A stretch of 64,000 bases of DNA, from positions 62,001 to 126,000 of the forward strand of contig CAWJBI010000049.1 in the NCBI GenBank assembly GCA_963841065.1. The letters run 5' to 3'. A model generated the notes under the pieces. That model was given only the letters and a program-made list of their open reading frames with translations, had not been told where the DNA came from and ran no database searches. This DNA is from M0108 sp963841065. GTDB lineage: Bacteria; Pseudomonadota; Gammaproteobacteria; Chromatiales; Chromatiaceae. Below are positions 60,558 to 64,000 of this stretch, piece by piece (the first letter of the stretch is position 1; the number at the start of each line of letters is the position of its first letter). The translations under genes were made by a program, and so were the position numbers.

Positions 60558-61451
60558 TCAGGTCCCCCCCAGCCGATCGTAATAGCGGGCACGATAGAGG
60601 AGGCGGGGGGGCTGGCCTTCCTCGAAGCCGGTGCGGGTGTGCAGCACATTGTTGCAGATGAGTCCCCAGCCGGGCTCCAGCCGGGCGTGGAAGTGGGCCG
60701 CCAGGCCACTGTCGAGGATCTCCTTCAGGGCAATGACGGCCTCCTGGGTCAGGGGATCGTCGTGCCAGGCAATGTTGCGCTTACGATCCGTGTAACGCAT
60801 GTGCAGGTGCCCATCCGGTCGCACCGAGAAGACGGGGCCGGGCTGTTCCGGGCGCCCATCCTCCCCCCCGGCCAGATTGGCGGGGATGGTCATGGCCAGC
60901 GGGTGCATGAGGGCCCGGACATAGTCCGGGTTCCGGTCCCGCAGGGCGAGGTAGGCCATCTCGTGGTCGAGGAGGTCATTGTCCCCGCCACTGGCGGCGG
61001 GGTGGACGCAGTGCAGCAGCAGGCCATGGATCTGGCGATCGGGCCGGTTGTAGTAACCATCCGTGTGCCAGGCGATGGGCCGGGTCGTGTAGGGGATGTA
61101 GCCGGCGTGGCGGTCGTCGGTCTGCACCTTGAGGGAGGTGATGGCATCCTCGTCCGCCCCGGCGTTGTGATCCAGGCGGCGCAGGCCAAACTGCTCGCCC
61201 AGGGCCCGGATGATGTCCTTGTCGGGATCGTCGCCCAGCCCGCTGACATAGATGGCCATGTTGGCGCGGCGACAGCGGTCGAGAATGGCCCCGTGCTCGG
61301 CGGGAGTGAGGTGGCGCGGGTCCTGGACCTCGACGATCAGGTCTTCCACCCGCGTCGGGTGGGCCTCCAGCTTGGCCTGGCGCCAGCGCTGATAGGCCTC
61401 CGGCTGGTCGAGGTCGAAGGGTGAGTTTTCCGGGTCGGTCATGGTCGGCAT
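60558..61451 (-). CDS. TauD/TfdA-like Fe(II)/2-oxoglutarate-dependent oxygenase
   Basis: A 297-residue protein of the TauD/TfdA superfamily. The iron-binding H-x-D lies in IAWHTDGYYN (about residue 128-137). A distal histidine is in NNVLHTRTGF and the 2-oxoglutarate-binding arginine is probably in RLLYRARYYDR near the C-terminus. Such enzymes hydroxylate small substrates, often to release sulfite or another group. The substrate cannot be read. It stands alone. Confidence 0.82.
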   Translation of the reverse strand: MPTMTDPENSPFDLDQPEAYQRWRQAKLEAHPTRVEDLIVEVQDPRHLTPAEHGAILDRCRRANMAIYVSGLGDDPDKDIIRALGEQFGLRRLDHNAGADEDAITSLKVQTDDRHAGYIPYTTRPIAWHTDGYYNRPDRQIHGLLLHCVHPAASGGDNDLLDHEMAYLALRDRNPDYVRALMHPLAMTIPANLAGGEDGRPEQPGPVFSVRPDGHLHMRYTDRKRNIAWHDDPLTQEAVIALKEILDSGLAAHFHARLEPGWGLICNNVLHTRTGFEEGQPPRLLYRARYYDRLGGT

Positions 61452-61559
61452 GGGTGGCGCTCTCGTTACGGCGGTTACGGCAGGGTGGGGTCTTACCTCG
61501 ACCCCCTTAATCCGGGACTATAATAAAGGTCGCAAAGGGGCAAAATCGAGGGGCTCATC

Positions 61560-62006
61560 ATGTCGGTATCCAAGTATTCACTCATCTTGACGGCGGTGGA
61601 TTTCTCCGCCCAATCCGAGAACCTGATCGCCCGCGCGGTCGGGTTGCGCGACCTGTTCGGGGCGCGTTTGAGCCTCCTGCATGTGGTGGAGTATCTGCCC
61701 ATGGCCTATTCCGGCGACCTGGTGCTGCCGGAGGGCTTCGACCTGGAGCAGGAATTGCTGGATGTCGCCTCGCGTCAGATGGCGACCCTGGGTGAGCGCC
61801 TGGGAGTGGCCGAGGGGGATTGCCATGTCGAGATCGGCAACACGGGCCACACCATCCTGCGGGTCGCCGAGGAACTGGGGGCGGACCTCATCCTGGTCGG
61901 CAGCCACGGGCGCCACGGTTTGGCGGTCCTGCTGGGCTCCACCGCCCGCAGTGTCCTCAATGGCGCCCACTGTGATGTCCTGGCGGTGCGGGTACCGGAG
62001 GACTGA
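61560..62006 (+). CDS. Universal stress protein (UspA family)
   Basis: A 148-residue UspA-fold protein. It begins YSLILTAVDFSAQSENLIARA and ends with the ATP-binding motif LILVGSHGRHGLAVLLGSTARSV (G-x2-G-x9-G-S/T pattern). It is transcribed divergently from the TauD-like gene. UspA proteins bind nucleotides and are induced by stress or growth arrest. Confidence 0.9.
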   Translation: MSVSKYSLILTAVDFSAQSENLIARAVGLRDLFGARLSLLHVVEYLPMAYSGDLVLPEGFDLEQELLDVASRQMATLGERLGVAEGDCHVEIGNTGHTILRVAEELGADLILVGSHGRHGLAVLLGSTARSVLNGAHCDVLAVRVPED

Positions 62007-62132
62007 GAAACGCCCTCTTAACCCGGTCCGGGCAGCAGCCCCGGACAGGGGTTGTCGCGTTCGGTTAGGCACGAGGCGGTCATTTGTTCTAATCTTGCCG
62101 GGCTAGCCGTTCAGTTTCGCCCGGAGGATGCC

Positions 62133-62555
62133 ATGACCGACCCCAGTAACCCCAGACATGCCCTCACGGGCAAGCAGATTGACCTTGGTAAGCTTGACCA
62201 GGTCGTGGCCACGGCCCGCCAGGCCCGGGACGAGCGCGCCCTAGGCTACCGCGATCAGGCCCTCAAACTCTATCCCTGGGTCTGTGGCCGATGTGGCCGC
62301 CACTTCGGCAACGAAAATCTGCGGGAGTTGACGGTTCACCATAAGGACATGAATCACGACAACAACCCGGCGGACGGCAGCAACTGGGAACTCCTCTGCC
62401 TCTATTGCCACGACAACGAGCACCAGCGGTACGAGGAACACCTGGCCGCCATCGCCGCGGGTCGTGCCGGCGGCGGGCCCTCGGCCGTCACCACCAAGAC
62501 CGCCACGCACAAACCCTTTGGTGACCTGGCGTCCCTCCTCAAGCGGAGCGATTGA
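62133..62555 (+). CDS. yajD: HNH nuclease-family protein YajD
   Basis: A 140-residue HNH endonuclease-fold protein. C-G-R-C-G-R-H-F-G-N and a later LLCLYCHDNEH supply four zinc cysteines. LTVHHKDMNHDNNPADGSNW is the HNH motif. These features match YajD of gammaproteobacteria, whose substrate is unknown. The ATG at 62133 has a good GGAGG site six bases upstream. Confidence 0.9.
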   Translation: MTDPSNPRHALTGKQIDLGKLDQVVATARQARDERALGYRDQALKLYPWVCGRCGRHFGNENLRELTVHHKDMNHDNNPADGSNWELLCLYCHDNEHQRYEEHLAAIAAGRAGGGPSAVTTKTATHKPFGDLASLLKRSD

Positions 62556-62561
62556 AGGCCC

Positions 62562-64000
62562 ATGCCACTCGTCAGTCTGCGCTCCCTCACCCTCTCCTAT
62601 GGCCATCCGCCCCTCTTGGAGGAGGTGAGCTTCGAGCTCGAGCGGGGTGAGCGGGTCTGTCTCATCGGCCGCAACGGCACCGGCAAATCCACCCTGCTGC
62701 GCATCCTGGCGGGCGAGGTCCAGCCCGACGGGGGCGAGGTCTGGGTGCGCGAGGGTGCGACCATCGCCCGCCTGACCCAGGAGGTGCCCGAGGGCATGGG
62801 GGGCAGCGTCTTCGACCTGGTGGCCGGCGGGCTCGGCGAGCAGGGTGACCTGGTGCGCGAATATCACGACCTGAGCCATCGCCTGGATGGCGCCGGGGGT
62901 GGGGAGGGTGCCGTGGTCGACGCGGCCCAGGCCGAGGAACTCCTGGAACGTCTGTCGCGGGTCCAGCAGCGGCTGGAGGCGGCCGGCGGCTGGGAGATCG
63001 AGCAGCGGACCGAACGCACCCTGTCGCGGCTGGACCTGGACCCGGAGGCCGACTTCGCCAGCCTCTCCGGGGGCCTCCAGCGCCGCGTCCTCCTGGCGCG
63101 GGCCCTGGTGCGGGAGCCCGACCTGCTGCTGCTCGATGAGCCCACCAACCACCTGGACATCCAGGCCATCGACTGGCTGGAGGGCTTCCTGCCCGAGTTT
63201 CCCGGCGCCATCCTCTTCGTCACCCACGACCGCCTCTTCCTGCGCAAACTGGCGACCCGCATCCTGGAACTCGACCGGGGTCGGCTGACGGACTGGCCGG
63301 GTAACTATGACAACTATCTGCGGCGTCGCGAGGAAAGGCTGCACGCGGAGCAGGTCGCCAACGCCCGCTTCGACCAGAAACTCTCGGAGGAGGAGGTCTG
63401 GATCCGCCAGGGCATCAAGGCCCGCCGTACCCGCAACGAGGGCCGGGTCCGTGCCCTCAAGGACCTGCGGGAGGAGCGCCGGGAGCGACGCGAGCAGATG
63501 GGCAAGGCCCGGCTGCGCCTCGGCGAGGCCGAGCGCTCGGGCAAGCTGGTGGTGGAGGCCGAGGACGTCACCTATGCCTGGGACGGCGCCCCCGTGGTGC
63601 GGGACCTCAATACCCTCATCCTGCGCGGCGACAAGGTCGGCATCATGGGCCCCAATGGCGCCGGCAAGACCACCCTGCTGAAGCTGCTACTGGGCCAGCT
63701 CGAGCCCAACTCCGGCACCATCCGCCGTGGCACCAACCTCCAGGTGGCCTATTTCGATCAGCTCCGCGCCCAGCTCGACGAGGACAAGTCGGTGCTGGAC
63801 AACGTCGCCGGCGGCAGCGACAAGGTCACCATCGACGGCCGTAGTCGCCATGTCCTCTCCTATCTCAAGGACTTCCTCTTCACCCCCGAGCGCATCCGCC
63901 AGCCGGTGCGCGCCCTCTCGGGTGGCGAGCGCAACCGCCTGCTGCTGGCGCGGCTCTTCACCCAGCCTGCCAACCTGCTGGTCATGGACGAGCCCACCAA
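62562..64000 (+). CDS. uup: ABC-F ATPase Uup (partial, runs off the window)
   Basis: Open from an ATG at 62562 to the end of the window (about 479 codons). Two ABC domains are visible: Walker A GRNGTGKST, signature LSGGLQRR and LLLLDEPTNHLD in the first, then the linker with GIKARRTRNEGRV. The second domain has Walker A GPNGAGKTT, signature LSGGERNR and LLVMDEPT at the very edge. ABC-F proteins have no membrane domain and act on ribosomes or DNA. The linker and order fit Uup, whose C-terminal coiled coil lies beyond the window. The ATG is seven bases after yajD. Confidence 0.92.
   Translation, partial: MPLVSLRSLTLSYGHPPLLEEVSFELERGERVCLIGRNGTGKSTLLRILAGEVQPDGGEVWVREGATIARLTQEVPEGMGGSVFDLVAGGLGEQGDLVREYHDLSHRLDGAGGGEGAVVDAAQAEELLERLSRVQQRLEAAGGWEIEQRTERTLSRLDLDPEADFASLSGGLQRRVLLARALVREPDLLLLDEPTNHLDIQAIDWLEGFLPEFPGAILFVTHDRLFLRKLATRILELDRGRLTDWPGNYDNYLRRREERLHAEQVANARFDQKLSEEEVWIRQGIKARRTRNEGRVRALKDLREERRERREQMGKARLRLGEAERSGKLVVEAEDVTYAWDGAPVVRDLNTLILRGDKVGIMGPNGAGKTTLLKLLLGQLEPNSGTIRRGTNLQVAYFDQLRAQLDEDKSVLDNVAGGSDKVTIDGRSRHVLSYLKDFLFTPERIRQPVRALSGGERNRLLLARLFTQPANLLVMDEPT

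Noticed and set aside
1..64000. CRISPR arrays
   Set aside because: No regularly spaced direct repeats or cas genes were seen anywhere in the window.

Overview
The window is high-GC proteobacterial DNA. The gene orders tig-clpP-clpX-lon-hupB-ppiD and ribBA-ribH-nusB-thiL-pgpA, together with SdhE, YbaK, YajD and Uup relatives, point to a gammaproteobacterium. A Chromatiales-like (purple sulfur bacterial) host is my inference, not something the sequence proves.

Region by region. (1) 1-19.6 kb is mostly housekeeping: a DUF533/TerB-like protein, a DUF190-crcB fluoride pair, ybaK, a stand-alone ftsH, sdhE, a two-gene RND efflux operon, tRNA-Leu(CAG), rnr (broken by a one-base frameshift), an ICMT-like methyltransferase, rlmB, a secreted metallophosphatase, the ribBA-ribH-nusB-thiL-pgpA block and a TlpA-like thioredoxin. 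(2) 19.7-27.5 kb is a degraded integron. It holds a truncated integrase remnant on the minus strand, an IS91-family element carrying a tyrosine recombinase and an HUH transposase, and five attC sites that delimit four cassettes, with a possible fifth after the last site. The cassette genes (a CoiA-like nuclease-family protein, an unknown AT-rich gene, a DUF6946-like gene, and a three-gene cassette with a ZIP transporter, a ferritin-like protein and a PLP aminotransferase) are nearly all frameshifted. (3) 28.1-31.3 kb holds a DUF2868 membrane protein coupled to a DUF3482 GTPase. (4) 31.4-49.7 kb is a large aryl-polyene pigment cluster in two convergent operons. The plus operon carries a flavin-dependent-halogenase-like enzyme, a XanB2-type chorismatase, a MipA/OmpV protein, an acyltransferase, a glycosyltransferase and a methyltransferase. 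The minus operon carries ACP, ligase, two dehydratases, ketoreductase, a ketosynthase with chain-length factor, acyltransferase, a LolA-like carrier, an MMPL exporter, a deacetylase, a second methyltransferase (frameshifted at a nine-base homopolymer) and a cation/proton antiporter. (5) 50-64 kb returns to core genes: a secreted phospholipase-A2-like protein, a Cache-domain protein, tig-clpP-clpX-lon-hupB, tRNA-Val and tRNA-Asp, ppiD, a TauD-like oxygenase, a universal stress protein, yajD and the start of uup, which runs off the window.

How the genes work together. The pigment cluster appears able to make an aromatic starter from chorismate, activate it, load and extend it on an ACP by iterative type II steps, attach it to a lipid or glycolipid, and export it to the outer membrane. 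The halogenase-like gene next to the chorismatase recalls the xanthomonadin (brominated aryl polyene) pathway. The protein-quality-control block (trigger factor, ClpXP, Lon, PpiD, and FtsH elsewhere) is conventional.

A dispersed hairpin repeat of about 105-140 bp occurs three times (1.0, 5.1 and 60.4 kb). One copy sits directly in front of the RND efflux operon. The most unusual parts of the window are the decayed integron and the halogenase/chorismatase-equipped aryl-polyene cluster.
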